NCBI GenBank assembly: GCA_018376005.1
Contig: JAHACE010000078.1
Location: 1-6,985, forward strand
Reading direction: 5' to 3'
DNA: 6,985 nucleotides
Origin: Atopobium sp.
Lineage (GTDB): Bacteria > Actinomycetota > Coriobacteriia > Coriobacteriales > Atopobiaceae
Shown here: piece after piece, positions 1 through 5,585 of the stretch
How the letters are laid out: every line of letters begins with the position of its first letter
How positions within the stretch are numbered: the stretch's first letter is position 1
The notes under the pieces: model-generated
What the model saw: only the letters and a program-made list of their open reading frames with translations
Databases searched by the model: none
Told to the model about the DNA's origin: nothing
Position numbers and translations under genes: made by a program

Positions 1-1
1 T

Positions 2-826
2 CAGTGCTACGGTGCCGCTAAGCTGGTCGTTTTTGCCAACATGGTGGAGGACTCCCCCTTCATGGCCGGCGCGGTCCACGGCAGCGGAGAGGCAGACGCC
101 GTCATTAACGTGGGCGTTTCTGGTCCTGGCGTCATGGCTGCGGCCCTCGCCGAGCTCCCCGACTCCGCAAACCTCATGGACGTTGCCGAGAAGATCAAGC
201 AGACTGCATTCAAGATTACCCGCGCGGGCGAGCTGATGAGCCGTGAGGCCTCAAGGCGCCTAGGTGTCGAGAAGGGCATCGTAGACCTCAGTCTTGCGCC
301 AACCCCAGCAGCTGGAGATTCCGTCGCTAAGATTCTGGAGCTCATAGGCGTTGGCGAATGCGGAGGTCCCGGAACCACCTGCGCGCTTGCCCTGCTCAAC
401 GACGCTGTCAAAAAGGGCGGCGTCATGGCGTCGTCAAGCGTTGGCGGCCTGTCCGGCGCATTCATCCCGGTCTCCGAGGATGCGGGCATGATTCGCGCAG
501 CTCAAGACGGAGCGCTTTCTCTCGAGAAACTCGAGGCAATGACCTCAGTGTGCTCCGTTGGTCTGGACATGATTGCTATTCCTGGCGATTCCTCCGTGGA
601 AACCATTGCGGGCATCATCGCAGATGAAATGGCCATCGGCGTCATCAACACCAAGACCACGGCGGTCCGCGTTATCCCAGCTATCGGTTACAACGAGGGC
701 GACTCCCTGGAGTTTGGTGGCCTCTTTGGATCCGCACCAATTATGCCGGTCAACCAGTTTGCAGGCACGGTGCTTGCCCACCGCGGCGGTCGCTTCCCCG
801 CTCCACTCAATTCTCTCAAGAACTAG
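2..826 (+). CDS. PFL family protein (DUF711/UPF0210), 3' part
   Basis: This is the C-terminal 274 residues of a PFL/DUF711 (UPF0210, COG2848) protein. The frame is open from base 2, so the start lies outside the window. The first visible residues read QCYGAAKLVVFANMVEDSPF, followed by the Gly/Ala-rich stretches GAVHGSGEADAVINVGVSGP and GECGGPGTTCALALLND, which are typical of this family. Full-length members are about 450 residues, so roughly 60% is present. The fold is related to glycyl-radical (pyruvate formate-lyase-like) barrels, but no radical-glycine motif or established reaction can be claimed, and the biochemical role is unknown. In many genomes the gene follows a small ACT-domain gene, which would lie upstream of this window. 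It ends at TAG (824-826), two bases before a probable terminator arm, and converges on the cobW-like gene. The family call is firm; the function is not. Confidence 0.9.
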   Translation, partial: QCYGAAKLVVFANMVEDSPFMAGAVHGSGEADAVINVGVSGPGVMAAALAELPDSANLMDVAEKIKQTAFKITRAGELMSREASRRLGVEKGIVDLSLAPTPAAGDSVAKILELIGVGECGGPGTTCALALLNDAVKKGGVMASSSVGGLSGAFIPVSEDAGMIRAAQDGALSLEKLEAMTSVCSVGLDMIAIPGDSSVETIAGIIADEMAIGVINTKTTAVRVIPAIGYNEGDSLEFGGLFGSAPIMPVNQFAGTVLAHRGGRFPAPLNSLKN

Positions 827-844
827 CAAAAGAGCCTCCACTTC

Positions 845-890
845 TGAACTACCTCCCATTTCTTATGTCCAAGAAATGGGAGGCAGTTCA
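845..890. repeat. Long hairpin, left copy
   Basis: The left arm 845-864 pairs with 871-890 over 20 positions with a single mismatch at 851, around the loop ATGTCC. It shares its stem core CTCCCATTTCT and the loop tail TGTCC with the hairpin at 1261-1306. No T-tract follows on the plus strand, so it does not look like a simple intrinsic terminator for the upstream gene. Confidence 0.85.
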
Positions 891-1128
891 TATGCGGGTG
901 ATTATGATTCTGTAGCGTGTTAACGTCGGCTTTTAGGCCTGGCGCACAAAATAGCGCAGCTTTGGTAGGTTCTGCCGAAGAATCGACATGTTCCTAATCA
1001 AGATAGCTAGGCAGCTAGGCGGTCGCACTGCCTGATATACATCTTTATGCATAAACTTAACCTAATATGCTAGAAAATGAATAGCGTCATATAAAAGATT
1101 TAACTATAGGTAAATTCCGCTTCTAAGG

Positions 1129-1259
1129 AACACACCTATGACAGATATTCTGCACAATTGCGGCCATATTACACATCAAATGAAGATAATCTGCACGTTT
1201 GAGGTATTTTCAGCGTCATGTATACGTCTTTTTAACAGATTATCTGTCATAGGTGTGTT
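1129..1259. repeat. 131-bp inverted-repeat (MITE-like) unit
   Basis: The 24-base end 1129-1152 (begins AACACACCTATGACAGAT) is matched by the reverse complement of 1236-1259 with one mismatch. A third partial copy of the inner motif, AGATAATCTGCAC, occurs in direct orientation at 1184-1196 and echoes AGATATTCTGCAC at 1142-1154. The size and structure resemble a miniature inverted-repeat element, but no target-site duplication is evident at the edges. It abuts the right long hairpin. Confidence 0.6.
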
Positions 1260-1263
1260 TTGA
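1138..1263 (+). CDS. Possible 41-residue peptide in the inverted-repeat unit
   Basis: An ATG inside the left inverted repeat opens a 41-codon frame that ends at TGA (1261-1263), directly after the right inverted repeat. AAGGA at 1125-1129 lies 8 bases upstream and could serve as a ribosome binding site. The peptide begins MTDILHNCGHITHQMK and ends in a hydrophobic stretch, NRLSVIGVF; it contains three Cys and three His. No family is recognised. A frame this short can arise by chance in AT-rich DNA, and its ends are fixed by the repeat arms, so it is listed only as a candidate. Confidence 0.2.
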   Translation: MTDILHNCGHITHQMKIICTFEVFSASCIRLFNRLSVIGVF

Positions 1264-1306
1264 ACTGACTCCTATTTCTGGTGTCCAAGAAATGGGAGTC
1301 AGTTCA
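1261..1306. repeat. Long hairpin, right copy
   Basis: Arms 1261-1279 and 1288-1306 pair over 19 positions with one T:G wobble, around the loop GGTGTCCA. Compared with the copy at 845-890, the stem differs at a position where both strands changed together (C852/G883 against A1268/T1299), so pairing is kept while the sequence drifts. This indicates that the hairpin itself, as RNA or as extruded DNA, is the conserved trait. It has the same orientation as the left copy. Confidence 0.85.
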
Positions 1307-1348
1307 ATCGGAGGCTCTTTTTAGTTGCAGGTTTTATGCGCTTGCGAC

Positions 1349-1492
1349 TCAGTGCTCGCCATGGTCGTGCTCGTGGCCGACGCTGTGCACGTGTCCCTCG
1401 TGCGCGTGATGCTCGTGTCCCTCGTGGTCGTGCGCGTGCTCGCCGTGGTCGTGCGCGTGATGCTCGTGGTCCTCATGCTCGCAGTGGCCATG
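1349..1492 (-). pseudogene. Stranded His-rich tail of the cobW-like gene
   Basis: Reading past the TAG stop of the cobW-like gene in the same frame gives 47 codons that are almost entirely His, Asp, Glu, Gly, Cys and Ala, beginning HGHCEHEDHEHHAHDHGEHA and ending HGEH before TGA (1349-1351). The TAG sits in a repeated phrase. The earlier copy reads CAC-GAG-CAT-GGC-CAC-TGC and this one CAC-TAG-CAT-GGC-CAC-TGC, so a single G-to-T change in a Glu codon explains the stop. His-rich tails of COG0523 proteins bind Zn or Ni. The ancestral tail would have been about 70 residues, against about 24 now. Confidence 0.8.
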
Positions 1493-2491
1493 CTAGTGAT
1501 CGCAGTGGCCATGCTCGTGGTCGCAGTGTTCATGCACGCAGTGACCGTGCTCGTGGTCGCAATGCGAGTGATCGTGCTTGTCAGCCAAGTCCGACTGCTC
1601 GTGCCAGAACGCCGGCACAAACGCCTCGCGAAGTCCATGACGCAGCAGGTCGCGGCCGATAAACACGCACCTGGACTCTTCCTGAGGTTCGTCGCCCGTA
1701 ATCGCCCATGCGCGCTCTACCAGGTCAAACTTGATCCACTGATTACCACAAGGCAGCGTACCCTTTGCGCGCGCAAGCTTTCCAAACACGCCAGCCGAAG
1801 CCGCATCCAAAAGCCAAATCAAATGCGTTGGACTCGGAAGCTCAGCGTGAGTCAGAGCCATAGTCTCCAGGTCAGGCCCCTCGTCCTTCTCGCTAGCTGG
1901 ATCTTTAAGAACAGAACCGTCAAGCGCGCGAGTCAGAAGACCATTCCACCACTCGTCGGGAATATCAGCATACGAAGATTCGGCGATAACCTCTGCCTGC
2001 GGATTCATCTCTGCCGCAAGTTGCTTAATGGGCTCGGCAGCATCCTCGCTACCTGGAGCAAGCTTTGAAATCACAACGCTCGCGGCGGCGCTCAGCTGGT
2101 TATCAAAAATCTCTGGGAAATCGGTGCGCTGGTTCTGCCACGAAACAGCATCAACCACAGTAACCGGCGCCAGCAAACTGATACGCTCCCAGGCTACCTG
2201 ATTCACGTTATCAAGAATGCTCTGCAGCTTAGCCACGCCAGTTGGTTCAACAATTAAATATTCGGGGTCAATGGTGTTTGAAATGGTCAGCACCGACGTC
2301 GCAAAATCCTGCTTGCCCGAACAGCAAATGCAATTCTCGGTAGACTCCCAAACCTTGAGGTCGGAGTCCTGCCTCAGGCGACGCGCATCGATGTCTGCCT
2401 GGCCATATTCATTCTCGTAGATAGCAAAATCACGCCCAGTCCGGCGCACGAGCTCCTGAATGAAGGTGGTTTTACCAGCTCCAAGAAAGGG
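1493..2491 (-). pseudogene. COG0523/CobW-family GTPase, damaged at both ends
   Basis: This encodes a G3E-family P-loop GTPase of the CobW/COG0523 type, proteins that act in the cytoplasm as metal chaperones or in metalloenzyme maturation. Visible in order are the Walker A FLGAGKTT at the very N-terminus, YENEYGQADIDARRL, the metal-binding CxCC motif in ENCICCSGKQDF, VEPTGVAK, a guanine-recognition region VVISKLAPGS (Ser in place of the usual Asn), a CobW_C-like domain and a tail of alternating His, Cys and Asp. The usual residues before FLGAGKTT (Met plus a short strand such as VTG) are missing. No ATG, GTG or TTG lies in frame near the P-loop, because the frame runs straight back into out-of-frame dehydrogenase sequence. 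The 3' end stops at TAG within the His-rich tail. Translation could occur only through a distant TTG (about 2558) or a frameshift from the dehydrogenase. The family call is firm; function in this strain is doubtful. Confidence 0.85.
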
Positions 2492-3497
2492 TGAAGAGAG
2501 CCTCCTCGAGGTGATCCCAGCCGTGATAGAGGTGAGTAACCTCTGGGTGAAGGTCAAGACGGCCAGAAGTGACCAGGCTGGAGAGCTTCTCCATGCGCAG
2601 ACGGCCGCCAGGCATGAGGCCGCCACGGATGTCCTTGTGGCCCATACCAACGCCCCACTCGACGCGAGGAATGTTGACGTAGTCGCCGGAACCGAGGTAG
2701 TTGACGTTACCAATCTTTCCGCCAGGCTTGAGTGCCTTGACAGCGTCCTCGAAGGTCTCGCAGCCGCCGCCGTCGACGCAGACGCGGTCAACGCCCTTGC
2801 CACCGGTGAGCTCCATGACCTGCTCCCAGATTGGGCCGTCCTTGTAGGAGATGAAGTCGGTTGCGCCGTAGCCCTTAGCTGCCTCAACGCAGACTGGACG
2901 GGTACCAACAGCGATGATGCGAGAAGCACCGTGGAGTGCAGCACCAGCAACGGACATAAGGCCGACAGGTCCAATGCCGATGACCAGGACGGTGTCGCCG
3001 AACTCAACGCCAGCCAGCTCAACTGCGTGGAAGCCGGTTGGAACCATGTCGGAAAGGATGCAGGCGTCTGCTGGATCCATGCCCTCTGGCATGTGAGCGA
3101 GGTTGCCATCAGCGTCATTTACGTGGAAATACTCGGAGAAGACGCCGTCCTTGAAGTTGGAGAACTTCCAGCCAGCAAGCATGCCACCGGAGTGCATGGA
3201 GTAGCCAGCCTGAGCCTCAAGGGAGTTCCAGTCTGGAGTAATTGCAGGAACGAGGACGCGGTCGCCAGGCTTGAAGTCCTTGACGCACTCGCCAACCTCG
3301 ACAACCTCTGCGGAGCACTCATGACCAAGAATCATATTGTGACGGTCGCCGATTGCGCCCTCCCACAGAGTGTGAATATCAGAAGTACAAATTGCGACCG
3401 CAAGTGGCTTGCAGATTGCGTCCAGAGGACCACACTTTGGTGTCTCCTTCTCAATCCAGCCGGACTCGCCGATCTTGAGCATTGCATAACCCTTCAT
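2472..3497 (-). CDS. NADP(H)-dependent zinc secondary alcohol dehydrogenase, C-terminus replaced
   Basis: This is a medium-chain zinc alcohol dehydrogenase closely resembling Thermoanaerobacter/Clostridium secondary alcohol dehydrogenases, which interconvert secondary alcohols such as 2-propanol and ketones in the cytoplasm. The catalytic zinc ligands Cys37, His59, Glu60 and Asp150 are at the family positions. The nucleotide-binding loop GIGPVG spans 174-179. Gly198, Arg200 and Tyr218 match residues that favour NADP(H), with Thr at 199 where Ser is usual. ATG 3495-3497 is preceded by a strong AGGAGG. The family is about 352 residues long. Here the similarity ends at ALFTL (about 337), then four unrelated residues SWSW and a stop at 2472-2474, so about 15 native C-terminal residues are lost. 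Those last bases encode the P-loop of the cobW-like gene in another frame, which marks a deletion junction. The active-site half is intact; whether the tetramer still forms is unknown. Confidence 0.93.
   Translation of the reverse strand: MKGYAMLKIGESGWIEKETPKCGPLDAICKPLAVAICTSDIHTLWEGAIGDRHNMILGHECSAEVVEVGECVKDFKPGDRVLVPAITPDWNSLEAQAGYSMHSGGMLAGWKFSNFKDGVFSEYFHVNDADGNLAHMPEGMDPADACILSDMVPTGFHAVELAGVEFGDTVLVIGIGPVGLMSVAGAALHGASRIIAVGTRPVCVEAAKGYGATDFISYKDGPIWEQVMELTGGKGVDRVCVDGGGCETFEDAVKALKPGGKIGNVNYLGSGDYVNIPRVEWGVGMGHKDIRGGLMPGGRLRMEKLSSLVTSGRLDLHPEVTHLYHGWDHLEEALFTLSWSW
2486..2500 (-). other. Deletion/fusion junction between adh and cobW-like genes
   Basis: On the minus strand the dehydrogenase frame reads E-A-L-F-T-L and then loses family similarity. 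One base out of phase, P-F-L-G-A-G-K-T-T of the GTPase begins within the same bases. The normal ends of both genes, and any spacer between them, are absent. The exact breakpoint cannot be fixed because both frames overlap here. A deletion in the chromosome and a chimeric assembly would look the same. Confidence 0.7.
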
Positions 3498-3887
3498 AAA
3501 ACCCTCCTAAAATCTGTGTTTCTGGTTTATAAACGTTTTTGCGAAAGCTCGCTGCTTTGTTGCGGCCACACTTGGGTCCTCTTCACAACAAAACTGCGAA
3601 CACTCGCGAAGTACATTTTCAAGTACTTTTTTACGTAAATCTAGAACGAAACCGTGAAAGGTTGAGCAGACTTTCATGAATTTTAAGCTGACGAGAAATG
3701 CGGTTTACAAATATCCGATATTTGCGCACGTAGACAATGTGTACGCTAACATACCGTTAACCAAACCTCCGACCGATGAGGAACAACGCTTATCGGCAAA
3801 CGGTTACCGTTCACCGAGTCAAATGGGCAGATGTCCACTTTTCTGTTGTATGCGGTTGCTCCGTGGTGTTATGCAGAGGTGCCTTGT
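3498..3887. promoter_or_regulatory. Divergent intergenic region with dyad symmetries
   Basis: No convincing gene lies here. Near the dehydrogenase, AAACGTTT (3531-3538) overlaps a possible minus-strand -10 TATAAA (3526-3531), an arrangement that could be an operator over a promoter; no good -35 is seen. AAGTAC and GTACTT form an inverted repeat at 3609-3628. Closer to the plus-strand gene are two clean dyads: CAAATATC-C-GATATTTG (3708-3724) and AACGGT-T-ACCGTT (3799-3811). A related ACCGTTAACC lies at 3753-3762. These look like regulator binding sites, but no regulator is identifiable. Confidence 0.4.
3502..3508 (-). promoter_or_regulatory. Strong ribosome binding site of the alcohol dehydrogenase
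   Basis: The minus strand reads AGGAGGG, then four bases, then ATG. This is a near-perfect anti-16S match at suitable spacing and it fixes the start at 3497. Confidence 0.85.
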
Positions 3888-3893
3888 TATAAT
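3885..3893 (+). promoter_or_regulatory. Extended -10 promoter of the DUF218 gene
   Basis: TGTTATAAT is a perfect TGnTATAAT extended -10 element, which does not need a strong -35; none is seen about 17 bases upstream. Transcription would begin near 3900, giving a leader of about 75 bases before the ATG at 3976. Confidence 0.6.
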
Positions 3894-3906
3894 TCTGGCA
3901 GACGGG

Positions 3907-3950
3907 TTTCTCGCCACATGAGCTACTTTACTAAGTGCTTTAGCGAGAAA
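3907..3950 (+). promoter_or_regulatory. 5'-leader stem-loop of the DUF218 mRNA
   Basis: TTTCTCGC (3907-3914) pairs perfectly with GCGAGAAA (3943-3950). Within the loop, AGC..ACTT (3921-3928) can pair with AAGTGCT (3933-3939) with one bulged base, giving a compact two-part hairpin. It would sit within about 7 bases of the predicted transcript start, the position of 5' stabilising hairpins. No known riboswitch is recognised. Confidence 0.5.
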
Positions 3951-3964
3951 ACCAGCAGTCCAGT

Positions 3965-3969
3965 AAGGA
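3965..3969 (+). promoter_or_regulatory. Ribosome binding site of the DUF218 gene
   Basis: AAGGA lies six bases before ATG 3976 and supports that start. Confidence 0.7.
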
Positions 3970-3975
3970 ATTTAC

Positions 3976-5091
3976 ATGCCTATTGATAGCCTGTTTGGAG
4001 ACGCTGGCGCTAGCCTTGACTGGCAATACATAATCTCATACGCCATCCTGCTGGCTCCGGCAGTTATTCCGGGTGTGCTATTTGTTTACTCTTTTATCAA
4101 AGAACCTCGACAGTTCCGCAACGCGCTTTTTTTATTTGCGACTCTTGCGTGGTCCTCGATTCTTCTAGTGCTAAGGCTGAACAACTTTATCCTTGGACTA
4201 ATTCTGGTTACTCTTGTACTGCTGACACCATTTCTGACCATTGGTTTCTTGCTGATCAACACCATAGTTGTGGTAAGAAATAACGGATTTTCACTGACAT
4301 CGATGCTGCCGTTTTTGATGGCTGGATTCCTTGTTCTGCTGATTGCGTCGCCGACCATCGTGAATTATTTTGACCCGGACGTTCGACACATTATTGTCTT
4401 TGTGCTGGGACTTTTTACGCTCGAGGGCCTGTGGTTCTCGTTTACCTTTATGGCTTTGCTGTTCTATTCGTGGGTGTATCGTTTGCTTCCCCGCCGACGC
4501 CAATACGATTACATCATTATTCACGGCGCCGGGCTTGATGGTACGCGACCAACTCCGCTGCTCGCAGGAAGGATTGATAAGGCGCTTGAACTGTGGAACA
4601 AGCAGCATCAGCAAGGAAAGTTTGTTGCTTCTGGCGGTCAGGGTGCTGACGAAGTAGTCTCCGAAGCTCAGGCTATGCGGGACTATCTTCTGGAAAAGGG
4701 CGTTCCGGCCGACGCGATTCTCATGGAAGACAAGTCGACTACTACCTGGGAAAACTTGAAGAACTCGATAGCCGTAATCCGTTCCGATCGCGCCTCTGCA
4801 GCAAGTAACGGCGCGGAAGCCTGCGGCAGCGCGGGAGCCTGCGGCGACTTCACCACAGCAGTTGTAAGCAGCGACTTTCACGTTTTCAGGTGCGCCGAAT
4901 ACGCCCACAACCTGGGCATCAAGGCAGACGGCATCGGTTCGCACACCAAAGGTTGGTACTGGCCCACGGCGTTCATTCGTGAGTTTATCGCAATCACCAA
5001 AGCGCACCTCTGGCCCTACCTGGTCATTGGCGGCATATACACGCTGATCAACGTGCTCAACTACGCATTCTTCTACTTGGGAATTGTGTAA
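3976..5091 (+). CDS. Multi-span membrane protein with YdcF-like DUF218 domain
   Basis: This 371-residue protein has an N-terminal membrane part of about five hydrophobic segments (roughly 17-41, 48-66, 69-100, 109-127 and 136-168). A YdcF/SanA-type DUF218 domain follows (about 176-340), and a final hydrophobic segment lies near 345-371. DUF218 hallmarks are visible: YIIIHGAGLDGTRPTPLLAGRI, the Gly loop ASGGQGADE, the acidic/Thr stretch MEDKSTTTWENLKNS and the conserved His in VVSSDFHVFRC. Such proteins are implicated in envelope biology, but no reaction is established for this membrane-anchored type, so the substrate is left open. ATG 3976 is supported by AAGGA and by an extended -10 promoter. 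A Cys/Gly/Ala-rich insert (about 270-291) contains an 18-bp tandem duplication (4813-4830 and 4831-4848), which is unusual between the two conserved blocks. The family call is confident; topology and function are not. Confidence 0.88.
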   Translation: MPIDSLFGDAGASLDWQYIISYAILLAPAVIPGVLFVYSFIKEPRQFRNALFLFATLAWSSILLVLRLNNFILGLILVTLVLLTPFLTIGFLLINTIVVVRNNGFSLTSMLPFLMAGFLVLLIASPTIVNYFDPDVRHIIVFVLGLFTLEGLWFSFTFMALLFYSWVYRLLPRRRQYDYIIIHGAGLDGTRPTPLLAGRIDKALELWNKQHQQGKFVASGGQGADEVVSEAQAMRDYLLEKGVPADAILMEDKSTTTWENLKNSIAVIRSDRASAASNGAEACGSAGACGDFTTAVVSSDFHVFRCAEYAHNLGIKADGIGSHTKGWYWPTAFIREFIAITKAHLWPYLVIGGIYTLINVLNYAFFYLGIV

Positions 5092-5151
5092 CTGCGAAGT
5101 ACGTCGCCCATGGTGTACCTGGAAGATTTTTTGCTCCTGGTTACAACGTGC

Positions 5152-5269
5152 TTGATTTCTGCAAAGAATCTGTAACTTTTGCCTAAAAGCATCAAAGAAT
5201 CTGTGGATTTGCCTGATTTCATTAAAGAATCTGTGTCAGATTTACAGATTCTTTGCACTTTTTAGGCAA
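5152..5269. repeat. Repeat array A (3 direct + 1 inverted unit)
   Basis: The core AAAGAATCTGT occurs at 5163-5173, 5194-5204 and 5224-5234, with spacing 31 and 30, and inverted at 5244-5254. The third and fourth copies form an 11-bp perfect hairpin with a 9-base loop. Each core is preceded by a variable block of the kind GCCTAAAA or TTGATTTC, and copies 1 and 2 are followed by TTTGCC. On the opposite strand the inverted unit reads TTGCCTAAAAAGTGC and then the core. GCACTTTTTAGG after the hairpin may help end transcripts from the DUF218 gene. Confidence 0.85.
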
Positions 5270-5324
5270 GCTTTGAAGTGTACCCGAAGTTGGTTTCGCA
5301 AGCCCTTTCATGAACGCTCGCGCG

Positions 5325-5448
5325 GAGCCTGATTTTCTCGCTAAGTCTGAATGATTTGCCGGAAAAATGCACCAAGTCTGAGTTATTTGCCGGTTTTTCT
5401 CGCCATGTCTGAGCTGTTTTACTCAGACTTCATGCACTTTTCAGGCTC
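5325..5448. repeat. Repeat array B, paralogous to array A
   Basis: The core AAGTCTGA occurs at 5343-5350 and 5374-5381, with ATGTCTGA at 5405-5412 (spacing 31 and 31), and inverted as TCAGACTT at 5423-5430. Copies three and four close a 7-bp hairpin, GTCTGAG/CTCAGAC. The ends are perfect 8-bp inverted repeats, GAGCCTGA (5325-5332) and TCAGGCTC (5441-5448). The unit layout (GCC, A/T-tract, TGC/CGC, core, short spacer, TTTGCC) and the terminal GCACTTTT-AGGC are shared with array A, but the core word differs. The direct repeats are too few and too unevenly spaced to be a CRISPR array. Confidence 0.85.
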
Positions 5449-5560
5449 GTAATTCCAAGTCGCCGACGAAATCCATAGTTTCAGCCCACCGATGGAGCCA
5501 CGACTCATCGCAGAAACCATGTGTTATCTGCGCTAGTACAAGCTAGAACCGCAAAACCGT
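5449..5560. other. Non-coding spacer with an imperfect stem-loop
   Basis: No gene is seen here. GTTTC (5478-5482) can pair with GAAAC (5513-5517), enclosing CGATG (5490-5494) and CATCG (5506-5510). This could be a weak structured element or an operator upstream of the antiporter promoter; nothing more can be supported. Confidence 0.3.
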
Positions 5561-5561
5561 A

Positions 5562-5567
5562 TATACT
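5562..5567 (+). promoter_or_regulatory. Possible -10 element of the antiporter gene
   Basis: TATACT is a good -10 hexamer. It would start transcription near 5574 and give a leader of about 100 bases. No convincing -35 is seen at the usual distance, so the call is tentative. Confidence 0.35.
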
Positions 5568-5585
5568 CGAATGAAACGTTATCTG

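Larger units (their letters stand above)
840..1309. mobile_element. Putative non-autonomous hairpin-ended element
   Basis: This stretch sits exactly between the two arms of the inferred convergent-gene terminator. It is visibly richer in A and T than the flanking genes. Near-identical hairpins lie close to each end (845-890 and 1261-1306) in the same orientation, and a nested inverted-repeat unit lies inside. No transposase is encoded. Same-orientation subterminal hairpins without terminal inverted repeats recall IS200/IS605-type elements and their passenger derivatives, but no specific family is recognised. No target duplication could be defined. It could alternatively be two independent hairpin insertions around ancestral spacer DNA. 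Also present is a minor 6-bp stem, 1009-1014 with 1028-1033. Confidence 0.4.
828..1321. terminator. Bidirectional terminator split by an insertion
   Basis: AAAAGAGCCTCC at 828-839 is the exact reverse complement of GGAGGCTCTTTT at 1310-1321. The left arm starts just after the stop of the plus-strand DUF711 gene. The right arm lies just beyond the ancestral TGA (1349-1351) of the minus-strand cobW-like gene. A GC-rich stem flanked by A-tract and T-tract is what a shared terminator between convergent genes looks like. The arms are now about 470 bases apart, too far for efficient termination unless the DNA between them folds. The pairing is directly visible. The reading as one interrupted terminator is inference. 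Confidence 0.55.

Noticed and set aside
960..1045. A tRNA or small RNA gene in the AT-rich spacer
   Set aside because: Only one 6-bp stem (1009-1014 with 1028-1033) is seen; no cloverleaf, T-loop or acceptor pairing could be found.
1325..2068. A Val/Leu-rich 247-codon plus-strand frame resembling a membrane protein
   Set aside because: Its hydrophobic start is the antisense of repeated His/Asp/Glu codons (CAC read backwards is GTG), and the rest is antisense to the GTPase.
2495..3118. An N-terminal extension of the cobW-like frame
   Set aside because: The frame is open, but it is the dehydrogenase gene read one base out of phase, giving Ser/Thr/Ala-rich residues with no family similarity. 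The GTPase homology begins only at FLGAGKTT.
2460..3638. A 392-codon open frame on the plus strand
   Set aside because: It is antisense to the well-supported alcohol dehydrogenase and shows no family features; long antisense frames arise readily opposite GC-biased genes.
3676..3921. An 81-codon frame in the divergent intergenic region
   Set aside because: The nearest purine run is about 15 bases from the ATG, no domain is seen, and the frame runs through the extended -10 promoter and into the leader hairpin of the next gene.
5152..5448. A CRISPR array
   Set aside because: There are only three direct copies per array, short cores with framework-like rather than unique spacers, an inverted fourth unit and no cas genes.
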